Part shown: positions 7,593 to 13,959 of the stretch, one piece after another
Position numbering within the stretch: the stretch's first letter is position 1
Layout of the letters: each line of letters starts with the position of its first letter
NCBI GenBank assembly: GCA_946482565.1
Contig: CAMLSB010000021.1
Span: 1 to 20,141, forward strand
Direction of reading: 5' to 3'
DNA length: 20,141 bases
Source of the DNA: an uncultured Lysobacteraceae bacterium
GTDB lineage: Bacteria > Pseudomonadota > Gammaproteobacteria > Xanthomonadales > Xanthomonadaceae
Notes under the pieces: model-generated
The model's input: the letters and a program-made list of their open reading frames with translations, nothing else
Told to the model about the DNA's origin: nothing
Databases searched by the model: none
Made by a program: the position numbers and the translations under genes

Positions 7593-7934
7593 ATGCCCCG
7601 CAAATCCCGAGCTCCGATCGACCCCGAAGCCATGCGCCGCCACGCCGGCGAGGCCGCGCGCCTGCTCAAGGCGCTCGGGAACGAAAAGCGATTGCAGTTG
7701 CTCTGCCTGCTGGTCGATGGCGAACGCAGCGTCGGCGAACTCAACGCGCGCCTGGACCTCAGCCAGTCCGCGTTGTCGCAGCATCTGGCCCTGCTTCGCG
7801 AAGATGGACTGGTCGAAGCGCGCCGCGAGGCACAGGCCGTGCTGTATTCACTCGCACCCGGCCCGGCGCAGCGGCTGCTCGAGACGCTGCATGGCATCTA
7901 TTGCTCGAACCCCGCAGCGACGGGCAACCCCTGA
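7593..7934 (+). CDS. bigR: ArsR-family repressor, BigR/SqrR persulfide-sensor type
   Basis: A 113-residue winged-helix repressor: AARLLKALGNEKRLQLLCLL, then the helix-turn-helix SVGELNARLDLSQSALSQHL and the wing. It has exactly two cysteines, Cys38 (LLCLL) and Cys104 (GIYCSN), 66 residues apart. This is the spacing of the Cys pair that forms a disulfide or tetrasulfide in BigR (42/108) and SqrR (41/107) on contact with persulfides, releasing DNA. There is no metal-binding CxC motif of ArsR/SmtB type near the recognition helix. It is divergent from sqr and next to a perfect palindromic operator, so it most likely represses the sqr-DUF2892-RND operon and derepresses when sulfide or persulfide builds up. 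The start has no strong ribosome site; ATG 7632 is an alternative, but then part of the first helix is lost. Confidence 0.88.
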   Translation: MPRKSRAPIDPEAMRRHAGEAARLLKALGNEKRLQLLCLLVDGERSVGELNARLDLSQSALSQHLALLREDGLVEARREAQAVLYSLAPGPAQRLLETLHGIYCSNPAATGNP

Positions 7935-7984
7935 GGCGTTGACCCCGGTCGACGCCGGCGTGCTCCGAACCGCGGCGCTTCGGG

Positions 7985-7998
7985 TTGATCCAGGTCAA
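7985..7998 (+). promoter_or_regulatory. FNR/ANR-type box upstream of USP2-ldt
   Basis: TTGATCCAGGTCAA, one step from the symmetric TTGAT-N4-ATCAA, with its centre 62.5 bp before the USP2 ATG. It is identical over all 14 bases to the box in front of USP3 (9432-9445). A weak -10 (CAGGAT) sits at the proper distance for a class II activated promoter. Confidence 0.82.
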
Positions 7999-8053
7999 CG
8001 CTCGCCCGTCTTCCGGCGCGCAGGATGGAACGGTGTTCCAACGAGGTTCCGCC

Positions 8054-8476
8054 ATGCGCATCGTGATCGCGGTGGATGGCAGTCCCGCCGCCAACAAGGC
8101 GTCGCGCCACGCGGCGCGCCTGGTCGCCGCCCTGGAACAGCCTGCGATTGTCGTGCTGCTGACCGTCGCTTCACCGTTGCCGAGGTCGGTCGCGGTCGCG
8201 CTCGGCGCCGAGTTGCGCGCGAAGTACTACGCCGACGACGCCCGTGCGGCTCTGCGCACGCCGCGCGCCACGCTCCGGCGCCTCGGCATCGGCCACGAGG
8301 AGAAGACGATGGTGGGCGATCCTGCCTCTTCGATCGCCGCGTTCTGCGCGCGCGAGAAGGCGGACCTGCTGGTCATGGGATCGCATGGGCGCGGCGCCGT
8401 GAAAAGCCTGCTGCTGGGCTCCGTCGCGCTGAAGGTACTGGCCGCGACGTCTACGCCGGCCATGATCGTGCGATGA
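8054..8476 (+). CDS. Universal stress protein, single UspA domain (USP2)
   Basis: A 140-residue UspA-fold protein: MRIVIAVDGSP at the start and the ATP-binding signature MGSHGRGAVKSLLLGSV at about residues 108-124. It is the closest relative in the window of USP1 (1008-1430): equal length, ungapped alignment, the same DLLVMGS core. The frame is open from 7985, but that region is the regulator box; ATG 8054 follows GAGG and matches the fold start. Its stop overlaps the next start as ATGA, so it is co-translated with an L,D-transpeptidase. Expected role: ATP-binding stress and dormancy protein in the cytoplasm, probably induced at low oxygen through the upstream FNR-type box. Confidence 0.93.
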   Translation: MRIVIAVDGSPAANKASRHAARLVAALEQPAIVVLLTVASPLPRSVAVALGAELRAKYYADDARAALRTPRATLRRLGIGHEEKTMVGDPASSIAAFCAREKADLLVMGSHGRGAVKSLLLGSVALKVLAATSTPAMIVR

Positions 8477-9435
8477 ACGCCGATCGCCGGGGACGGTCGC
8501 GCGCGGGCTGGCTGCGGATCGTCGCCATCGTCGCGATCGTGTCGCTCCTGGGCCTGTGCAATCTCCCATCGGTCGCGCGCGAGCGCGGCGAGGAAATCCC
8601 CGGCACCGGCATCCTCTGGCAGCCGCAACTCTCGCCGAAGGGTCCGGTGGTCGTCGTGGTCAGCCTTGCCGATCAGCGCGCCGATGTGTACCGCAACGGC
8701 ATCCGCATCGGTACCGCGCCGGTCAGCACCGGTCGCCCCGGCTACGAGACGCCGCCGGGCATCTACACGATCCTCGAAAAGCAGCGCGAGCATTTCTCGA
8801 ACCTCTACGATGACGCGCCCATGCCCTGGATGCAGCGCCTCACCTGGGACGGCATCGCCTTGCACGCAGGCGTGGTGCCCGGCCGTCCGGCGTCGCATGG
8901 CTGCATCCGCCTGCCGTCCTCCTTCGCCGAGGCGCTGTTCGAGGTGACGTCGCGGGCGAGCACGGTGGTCGTCACCGGGGCGTCGCAAGCGCCTTCGCTC
9001 CTGGCACCCGTGCCGCTTGCCGAGGACGGCGCCCTTGCCGCCGGCGCGCCAGCCCCGTCATGGCGACCCGAGACCGTCCCCGGCGGACCGATCAGCCTCC
9101 TGCTCGACACTTCTTCGCGCCTGCTGGTGGTCCTGCGCGATGGCGTCGAGATCGGGCGCTTGCCCGTCGACCTCGACGGACCAGCGTTTCCCCCTGGGAC
9201 AACCGCCTACGTGCTCCTCGACGGCACGCTCCCTTCCCCAAGCACCTTCGCCCCCGGCCGCCCCGCGCGGCCGTGGATGTCCATTCCGCTGGGTGATGCA
9301 TCCGGCAACCCGACAACCCGGGCGGCGCCGAAGGGCCGTGTCCGCATTGCCCCGGAATTCGCAGTGGCGCTCTACGACCTGCTCACTCCGGGCACGGTCC
9401 TGGTCGTCAGCGACGAGCCATTGCAGCTGCATTGA
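8473..9435 (+). CDS. L,D-transpeptidase (YkuD) with a degenerate second copy of the domain
   Basis: A 320-residue envelope enzyme starting with an Arg-rich N-terminus and one hydrophobic helix (about residues 13-30: signal peptide or anchor, with Cys29). The YkuD domain (about 58-170) has the catalytic signature: His131 in IALHAGV and SHGCIR with Cys144 as nucleophile and Arg146. Such enzymes make 3-3 crosslinks in peptidoglycan or attach proteins to it. Residues about 205-315 repeat the pattern of the first domain (GPISLLLDTSSRLLVVLRDG, PPGTTAY, PWMS, then PEFAVALYDLL and TVLVVS), but the His and SHGC are missing, so this half is a non-catalytic duplicate. ATG 8473 overlaps the USP2 stop. 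The stop codon (9433-9435) lies inside the FNR-type box of the next gene. Confidence 0.9.
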   Translation: MNADRRGRSRAGWLRIVAIVAIVSLLGLCNLPSVARERGEEIPGTGILWQPQLSPKGPVVVVVSLADQRADVYRNGIRIGTAPVSTGRPGYETPPGIYTILEKQREHFSNLYDDAPMPWMQRLTWDGIALHAGVVPGRPASHGCIRLPSSFAEALFEVTSRASTVVVTGASQAPSLLAPVPLAEDGALAAGAPAPSWRPETVPGGPISLLLDTSSRLLVVLRDGVEIGRLPVDLDGPAFPPGTTAYVLLDGTLPSPSTFAPGRPARPWMSIPLGDASGNPTTRAAPKGRVRIAPEFAVALYDLLTPGTVLVVSDEPLQLH

Positions 9436-9445
9436 TCCAGGTCAA
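9432..9445 (+). promoter_or_regulatory. FNR/ANR-type box upstream of USP3, overlapping the ldt stop codon
   Basis: TTGATCCAGGTCAA with its centre 59.5 bp before the USP3 ATG. The TGA at 9433-9435 is both part of the box and the stop codon of the L,D-transpeptidase gene. A GAAAGT element lies where a class II promoter -10 would be. Confidence 0.82.
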
Positions 9446-9497
9446 CGTCCTTCCCGCGCACCGCGAGGAAAGTGGAACCACAATCCGGAGAAGGCCC

Positions 9498-10340
9498 ATG
9501 ATCCACGACATCCTGTTCCCGGTCACCGGCACGAGCGGCGACGCCACGGCGCTTTCGGACGCGATCGCGCTTGCCTCCGGATTGGGCGCCCATCTTTCGG
9601 TACTGCATGTCGTGAACCTGCCGGCGCCTTACGTCGGCCCCCTCGGCGTTTCGAACGACTACCTGCTGGCCGATCTCTATGGGGAGCTGCGGCGCCAGGG
9701 CGACGAGGATGCCGCGAAGCTGCGCACCCGCCTCGAGCGCGAAGGGCTGTCCTGGGAGCTGCGCCGCGTCGAAACCGTCATGGGCGACGTCCCGCGCCCG
9801 CTCACGATGCACGGCCGTTACGCCGACCTCAGCGTGTTGCCAGGCCCGGGCACCACCGGCGTCGATCGGGAGCGTGCGTTCCTGTTCTTCAACGGTTTCC
9901 TGTTCGATTCCGGCAGGCCGGTGCTCGTGGTGCCGCCGCGGCATCCCGCCACGTTCCCGATGAAGCATGCCGTCGTCGCGTGGCAACCCACGCGCGAAGG
10001 CACGCGGGCGCTGCACGACGCGCTGCCGCTGCTGCAGCGCTGCCGCTCCGTCGACATCGTGACCGTCGACCCGCAGGTCGGCGCAACCCGCCATGGCGAG
10101 GAGCCGGGCGCGGACATCGCGATCCACCTCGCGCGGCACGGCCTGCGCGTCAATGTCACGAGCCTGCCCGGCGGTGGCGCGCCGATCGCGGCCGTGCTGC
10201 TGCGCCATTGCGCGGAGACCGGCGCGCAGTTGCTCGTTTCCGGTGGTTACGGGCACGCCCGGGCGCGCGAGTGGGTGCTCGGCGGCGTCACCCTGGACCT
10301 GCTCGAGTCGCTTACGCTGCCGGTGCTGTTCTCGCACTGA
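9498..10340 (+). CDS. Tandem universal stress protein with two UspA-like domains (USP3)
   Basis: A 280-residue protein made of two USP folds. The first (about residues 1-152) starts MIHDILFPVTGTSGDATAL and has lost the nucleotide-binding glycine signature. The second (about 157-280) starts HAVVAWQPTREGTRALHDAL and keeps a changed signature near residues 251-266 (GGYGHARAREWVLGGV). Two-domain USPs of this kind (UspE-like) accompany hypoxia and stationary-phase regulons in proteobacteria. ATG 9498 follows GGAGAAGG at good distance; the longer frame from 9432 is the regulator box. It has its own FNR-type box, so it can be expressed apart from the upstream pair, and it ends convergently with the SDR gene with only nine bases between stops. 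Confidence 0.9.
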   Translation: MIHDILFPVTGTSGDATALSDAIALASGLGAHLSVLHVVNLPAPYVGPLGVSNDYLLADLYGELRRQGDEDAAKLRTRLEREGLSWELRRVETVMGDVPRPLTMHGRYADLSVLPGPGTTGVDRERAFLFFNGFLFDSGRPVLVVPPRHPATFPMKHAVVAWQPTREGTRALHDALPLLQRCRSVDIVTVDPQVGATRHGEEPGADIAIHLARHGLRVNVTSLPGGGAPIAAVLLRHCAETGAQLLVSGGYGHARAREWVLGGVTLDLLESLTLPVLFSH

Positions 10341-10349
10341 CGCGGAGGA

Positions 10350-11123
10350 TCATCTCGCGGTATAGCCGCCGTCGATGACGAGCGCCGAACCGGTGACGAA
10401 CTTCGATTCGTCGCTCGCGAGGTAGACCACGCCCCAGGCGATGTCGTCCGGTTCCCCGACATGCCCGAGGGGATGCAGCTTCGCCAGCGCTTCACGGCCG
10501 GCTGCCAGGTCGTCCTCGCCGCTCGCGCGCAAGTGGTGCTCGACCATCGGTGTCCAGATGAAACCGGGATGGATCGAGTTGACGCGGATGCCATCGGGCG
10601 CGTAGATGAGCGCATCGTTCTTGGCCATCATGGCCACGGCCGCCTTGGATGCATGGTACGCGGGAACGTCCGCGGCCCCGACCAGGCCGTAGATCGACGA
10701 CAGGTTCACGATGCTGCCGCCACCCGCCTGCCGCAGGTGCGGGATGACGTGCTTGGTGCAGAAGAACACGCCCTTGACGTTGATCGCCTGCACCTGGTCC
10801 CACTCCGCCTCGGTGAGCTGGTCCGTGGGCGCGGTGGCGCCGGAAATCCCCGCATTGTTCACGAGCACATGGATGCCGCCGAAGTGCTCGGCGACGCCAT
10901 CGATGGCGGCCTTGACGCTGGCTTCGCTCGAGACGTCCACGTGCCAGTAGCGCGCGGACAGGCCGCGTCGCTCGAGCTCGGAGGCGAGCGAACGGCCCGG
11001 GTCGTCGATGACGTCGAAGAGTGCGAGTTGCGCTCCTTCCTCCGCCAGGCGCAACGCGCAGGCCCTGCCGATGCCCTGCGCGGCGCCGGTGACGATGCAG
11101 ATCCTGTTGCCGACGCGATTCAT
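10350..11123 (-). CDS. Short-chain dehydrogenase/reductase (classical SDR)
   Basis: A 257-residue classical SDR. It shows the cofactor motif TGAAQGIG (residues 12-19), an acidic residue after the second strand (Asp37 in LFDVID) that favours NAD(H), NNAG at 89-92, Asn115, Ser142/143, and the catalytic YHASK with Tyr156 and Lys160. It ends with the PGFIWTPM and DGGY motifs of the family. The substrate cannot be read; 3-hydroxyacyl/3-hydroxybutyrate or cyclic alcohol dehydrogenases are the nearest types. ATG 11123 follows AGGG; a TTG at 11144 in the same frame is less likely. It lies 48 bases downstream of the CBS gene on the same strand with no promoter visible between, so it probably shares that FNR-box transcript and may help redox balance at low oxygen. 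Confidence 0.9.
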   Translation of the reverse strand: MNRVGNRICIVTGAAQGIGRACALRLAEEGAQLALFDVIDDPGRSLASELERRGLSARYWHVDVSSEASVKAAIDGVAEHFGGIHVLVNNAGISGATAPTDQLTEAEWDQVQAINVKGVFFCTKHVIPHLRQAGGGSIVNLSSIYGLVGAADVPAYHASKAAVAMMAKNDALIYAPDGIRVNSIHPGFIWTPMVEHHLRASGEDDLAAGREALAKLHPLGHVGEPDDIAWGVVYLASDESKFVTGSALVIDGGYTAR

Positions 11124-11171
11124 GTCATGGTTCCCTGGATGCAAGTCGGATGTTGCGTGCGCCGCGAACCG

Positions 11172-11621
11172 TCAGATGAACGCTTCGGCTTCGTGCAGCG
11201 TTCCCCGCGACATGCCCTGGCTCAGCGCGTCCATGAAGCGCCCCAGCGCACCGTGGATGTCGTCCGCCGAAACGATCCCGAGCAGGTGGTCGGCGTCATC
11301 GAGGACCGGCAGCCGGCGCACGCCCAGCCGTCGCATCGTCTGGATGGCATCGAACAGTTCGTCGCGCGCATGGCAGACGCCGACGCTGCGCGTCATGACG
11401 TCGGCGACCGCCGTCGCCTGGGGGCTTGAGCCAGACGCCAGGACCCGCGTGACCAGGTCGCGGTCGGTGAGGATGCCCGCCACGTGCAAGCCGCGTCGCG
11501 TCGGGTCGAGGACGACGAGTGTCCCGACGCGGGTCTCGCGCATCTTGAGCGCCGCATCCGCGGCGGTGGCGTCGGGTTCGATGGTCTGCACCACGCGGGT
11601 GCACAGGTCGGCGACGTGCAT
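11172..11621 (-). CDS. Protein with two CBS domains
   Basis: A 149-residue protein consisting of a CBS pair: the first about residues 5-62 (VVQTIEPDATAADAALKM to GILTDRDLVTRVL) and the second about 70-130 (DVMTRSVGVC to LLGIVSADDIHGALG). The TDRDL and SADDI segments are the usual nucleotide-phosphate contacts, so it likely senses AMP/ATP or a related nucleotide. Stand-alone CBS pairs such as Hrp1 of Mycobacterium tuberculosis are strongly induced by hypoxia. ATG 11621 is chosen because the domain starts there; the frame extends to 11660. The gene lies between the nuclease gene and the SDR on the same strand, with its own FNR-type box 60.5 bp upstream. Confidence 0.92.
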   Translation of the reverse strand: MHVADLCTRVVQTIEPDATAADAALKMRETRVGTLVVLDPTRRGLHVAGILTDRDLVTRVLASGSSPQATAVADVMTRSVGVCHARDELFDAIQTMRRLGVRRLPVLDDADHLLGIVSADDIHGALGRFMDALSQGMSRGTLHEAEAFI

Positions 11622-11674
11622 GATCGTTTTTCCAGGTCGGGGACACAGGCTCGCAAACACCGCGCGCGCCCGTG

Positions 11675-11688
11675 TTGACCTGCATCAA
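11675..11688 (-). promoter_or_regulatory. FNR/ANR-type box upstream of the CBS gene, overlapping the nuclease stop codon
   Basis: Read towards the gene: TTGATGCAGGTCAA, centre 60.5 bp before the CBS start. The TGA of the box is at the same time the stop codon of the upstream nuclease gene (11685-11687), the same arrangement as at 9432. Confidence 0.8.
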
Positions 11689-13076
11689 CCTCCGCTGCCG
11701 GAGGCGAGTTCGACCGGCTGGAACAGCTCGGGAATGCATGCCTCCCACCCCAGTTCACGCTGGATGCGCACGCGCAAGGCGTCGGACGGGTCGGGTTCGC
11801 CATGGGTGACGAAGACCTTGCGCGGCCGCGCCGGGATGCCGCGCAACCATGCGAGGAGTTCGTCGGCGTCGGCATGCGCGGAAGCCGACGCCAGTTGCAC
11901 TACTTCCGCCCGCACCGGCACGTCCTGGCCGTAGATCCGTACCGTGCCGTCGCCGCGCGCCAGCGCCGCGCCACGCGTGCCGCCCGCCTGGAAGCCCGAC
12001 AGCAGGATCATGTTGCGGGGATCGGGTGCGAACGCGGTGAGGTGGTGCAGCACCCTGCCCCCGGTCGCCATGCCGCTGGCCGACACGATGATCATCGGGC
12101 CGTGGCGCCGGTTCAGCGCCTTCGATGCTTCGACGCTGGTGACCAGGCGCGTCCTGCGCTGGAGCACGGCAAGCTGTTCGTCCGACAGGCGGTGCTGCCC
12201 GCGGTGGCGCTGGTAAAGCGCGGTGACATCCGTCGCCATCGGGCTGTTGAGGTAGAGCGGCACGTCGGGCAGCCGTCCGGATTCCTGCAGACCTGCGACC
12301 AGGTGCAGGATCAGTTGCGCCCTGCCCACGGCGAACGCCGGGACGACGACCACCCCGTTGCGAGCGATGGCGCGCGACAGCGCGGCCTGCAGATCGGCGG
12401 CGAGCGCGGAATGCGGATGCCGGCGGTCGCCGTAGGTCGATTCGACCACGACGTAGTCGCAGGCGGCCAGTGCCGCCGGGGCGGGCATGATCGGGTCGTG
12501 CGGACGCCCCACATCGCCGCTGAAGGTCACGGACGTGCCTTCGTGTGCGAGCGCGACCGCCGCCGCGCCCAGGATATGCCCCTGGGGCCGCAGCGTGACC
12601 CGCATGCCGGGCAACGGCTCGAACGGCGCGTCGAAGTCCACGGCGCGGAATGCCGCCAGGCAACGCCTCGCATCGCTTTCCGTGTAGAGCGGATCGGCGG
12701 GATCGTGGCGCGTGCTGTGCTTCGCGTTGGCGTAGCCCGCCTCCTCCTCCAGCAGGCGACCCGAGTCGGGCAGCAGGATCCCGCACAAGTCGCGCGTCGC
12801 CGCCGAACACCACACGGGCCCGGCGAATCCCTCGCGCCTTAGCCGCGGCAGGTACCCACTGTGGTCCAGGTGCGCGTGGGTCAGCACGACGGCATCGATC
12901 GATTCGGGTGCAACCGGGAACGGCGCCCAGTTGCGCAGGCGCAGCGACTTGTAGCCCTGGAACAGCCCGCAATCGACCAGGATGCGGCGCCCGCCAGCCT
13001 CGACGAGGTAGCGTGAACCGGTGACCGTGCCGACGGCACCGAGGAAGGTCAGGCGGAGCGGCGCATCGGCGGCCAT
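11685..13076 (-). CDS. Metallo-beta-lactamase fold beta-CASP ribonuclease (CPSF73-like)
   Basis: A 463-residue protein with the complete metal site: THAHLDH (His67, His69, Asp71, His72), His167 in GHILGA, and Asp188 in FSGDVG. The inserted beta-CASP domain has motif A (VESTYGDR, Glu212), PAFAVGRAQ, motif B in SASGMATGGR (332-341) and His401 in SASAHAD; His425 (VTHGE) closes the site. This family, related to RNase J and the cleavage factor CPSF73, acts on RNA (endo- or 5'-exonuclease); the bacterial members of this length are often annotated as 'RNA-specificity MBL hydrolases'. ATG 13076 follows GAGGTG. It is divergent from the FNR-like gene, and a box sits 59.5 bp from its start. Expression with USPs and a CBS protein suggests mRNA turnover during dormancy. 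Confidence 0.92.
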   Translation of the reverse strand: MAADAPLRLTFLGAVGTVTGSRYLVEAGGRRILVDCGLFQGYKSLRLRNWAPFPVAPESIDAVVLTHAHLDHSGYLPRLRREGFAGPVWCSAATRDLCGILLPDSGRLLEEEAGYANAKHSTRHDPADPLYTESDARRCLAAFRAVDFDAPFEPLPGMRVTLRPQGHILGAAAVALAHEGTSVTFSGDVGRPHDPIMPAPAALAACDYVVVESTYGDRRHPHSALAADLQAALSRAIARNGVVVVPAFAVGRAQLILHLVAGLQESGRLPDVPLYLNSPMATDVTALYQRHRGQHRLSDEQLAVLQRRTRLVTSVEASKALNRRHGPMIIVSASGMATGGRVLHHLTAFAPDPRNMILLSGFQAGGTRGAALARGDGTVRIYGQDVPVRAEVVQLASASAHADADELLAWLRGIPARPRKVFVTHGEPDPSDALRVRIQRELGWEACIPELFQPVELASGSGG

Positions 13077-13128
13077 GGGCACCTCGCAACGGACAAGACA
13101 GCATGGACGGGGCCGTGCCGGTGCCGCA

Positions 13129-13142
13129 TTGACCGGGATCAA
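13129..13142 (-). promoter_or_regulatory. FNR/ANR-type box between the nuclease and FNR-like genes
   Basis: Towards the nuclease gene it reads TTGATCCCGGTCAA, centre 59.5 bp before that start. From the FNR-like start (13249) it is 113.5 bp away, too far for class II activation but usable for control of the regulator's own gene. A CATGCT element follows at -10 distance towards the nuclease. Confidence 0.8.
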
Positions 13143-13157
13143 CGTCGATCGCCGGCC

Positions 13158-13182
13158 GTTACAGACTGTTACCGAACGTTAC
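13158..13182 (+). repeat. Three GTTAC direct repeats in 10-bp register
   Basis: GTTAC occurs at 13158-13162, 13168-13172 and 13178-13182, each exactly ten bases apart, and a fourth, imperfect copy (CGTTGCC) follows at 13193. Such helically phased direct repeats are typical sites for OmpR/PhoB-type response regulators that bind head to tail. They lie in the leader or promoter zone of the FNR-like gene, about 70-90 bp before its start. Confidence 0.5.
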
Positions 13183-13248
13183 CCCGTCGAAACGTTGCCG
13201 CACGACGGGTTCCCTAGGCTGGCGCCATCCACCGGGAGGATCGCCGCC

Positions 13249-13959
13249 ATGACTGTCGTGACCATGCTCCAGCCGGTGCGCCAGGCCGTGCAGTCCGAGC
13301 CGGTCGCGCCACCCTTCCCCGACCTTGCCCGCCGGTTGGCGCAGCGCGTCGGTGAATTGCCGCTGCACCGCCGGGCGGTGCGCGCGCGGCAGGTGCTCTT
13401 CCATGGCGGCCAGCCCACGGGAACGCTGTACCTGGTGCATGCCGGCTTTTTCAAGACCACGGTCGCGAGCGCCGACGGCCGGGAAAAGATCACCGGGTTC
13501 CGGCTTCGTGGCGACCTGCTCGGCATGGAGTCGATCGGCCTCGCGACGCATGCCTGCGACGCGGTCGCGCTGGATACCGGCGAAGTGTGGGAATTGCCGC
13601 TGGAACAACTGCAGCGGCACCTGCCCGAATGCCTGCCGGAAATCGCCGGCCTTCTCGCCAGCGAGATCCGCCGCGATTGGCGATGGATGCTCGACACCAG
13701 CAGCCTGAATGCCGAGCAGCGCGTCGCCGCTTTCCTGCTGGATCTCGGCGAACGCCTGCAGGCGCTGGGGTTCAGCCGCCACGACCTGCGCCTGCGCATG
13801 ACCCGTGCGGACCTCGGCAACTTCCTGTCGCTGCAGCTGGAAACGGTGACCCGCGCATTGTCCAGGCTGGCAGCCTCGGGGCTGATCGACGTCGACGGTC
13901 GCGAGATACGGCTCGCGGACCCCGCGGCCTTGATGCGTCGCGTCGCGCTCGCGGCCTAG
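13249..13959 (+). CDS. Crp/FNR-family transcription regulator without Fe-S cysteines
   Basis: A 236-residue regulator: cyclic-nucleotide-type sensor barrel (about residues 45-125; VLFHGGQPTGTLYLVHAG, then GDLLGMESIG), dimer helix, and a winged helix-turn-helix with recognition helix LSLQLETVTRALSRL. Glu198, Thr201 and Arg202 match the E-x-x-S-R of FNR that reads TTGAT, so it should bind the boxes seen in this window. It has only two cysteines (103 and 128) and none in the N-terminal region where FNR and ANR hold the 4Fe-4S cluster, making it more like DNR or FixK, which respond to NO/heme or to upstream signalling. ATG 13249 follows GGGAGG; the frame is open to 13021 but that would run into the nuclease gene. 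Its TAG stop shares CTAG with the opposite kinase gene. Confidence 0.92.
   Translation: MTVVTMLQPVRQAVQSEPVAPPFPDLARRLAQRVGELPLHRRAVRARQVLFHGGQPTGTLYLVHAGFFKTTVASADGREKITGFRLRGDLLGMESIGLATHACDAVALDTGEVWELPLEQLQRHLPECLPEIAGLLASEIRRDWRWMLDTSSLNAEQRVAAFLLDLGERLQALGFSRHDLRLRMTRADLGNFLSLQLETVTRALSRLAASGLIDVDGREIRLADPAALMRRVALAA

Noticed and set aside
7939..7952. TTGACCCCGGTCGA as a further FNR box upstream of USP2
   Set aside because: The right half (GTCGA) departs from the consensus and the distance to the start codon (about 108 bp) breaks the 60-65 bp pattern; kept out of the list of boxes.
13021..13248. Longer N-terminal extension of the FNR-like protein that might carry Fe-S cysteines
   Set aside because: The extra 76 codons contain no cysteine, run back into the opposite nuclease gene and cover the FNR box and GTTAC repeats; a good ribosome site supports ATG 13249.
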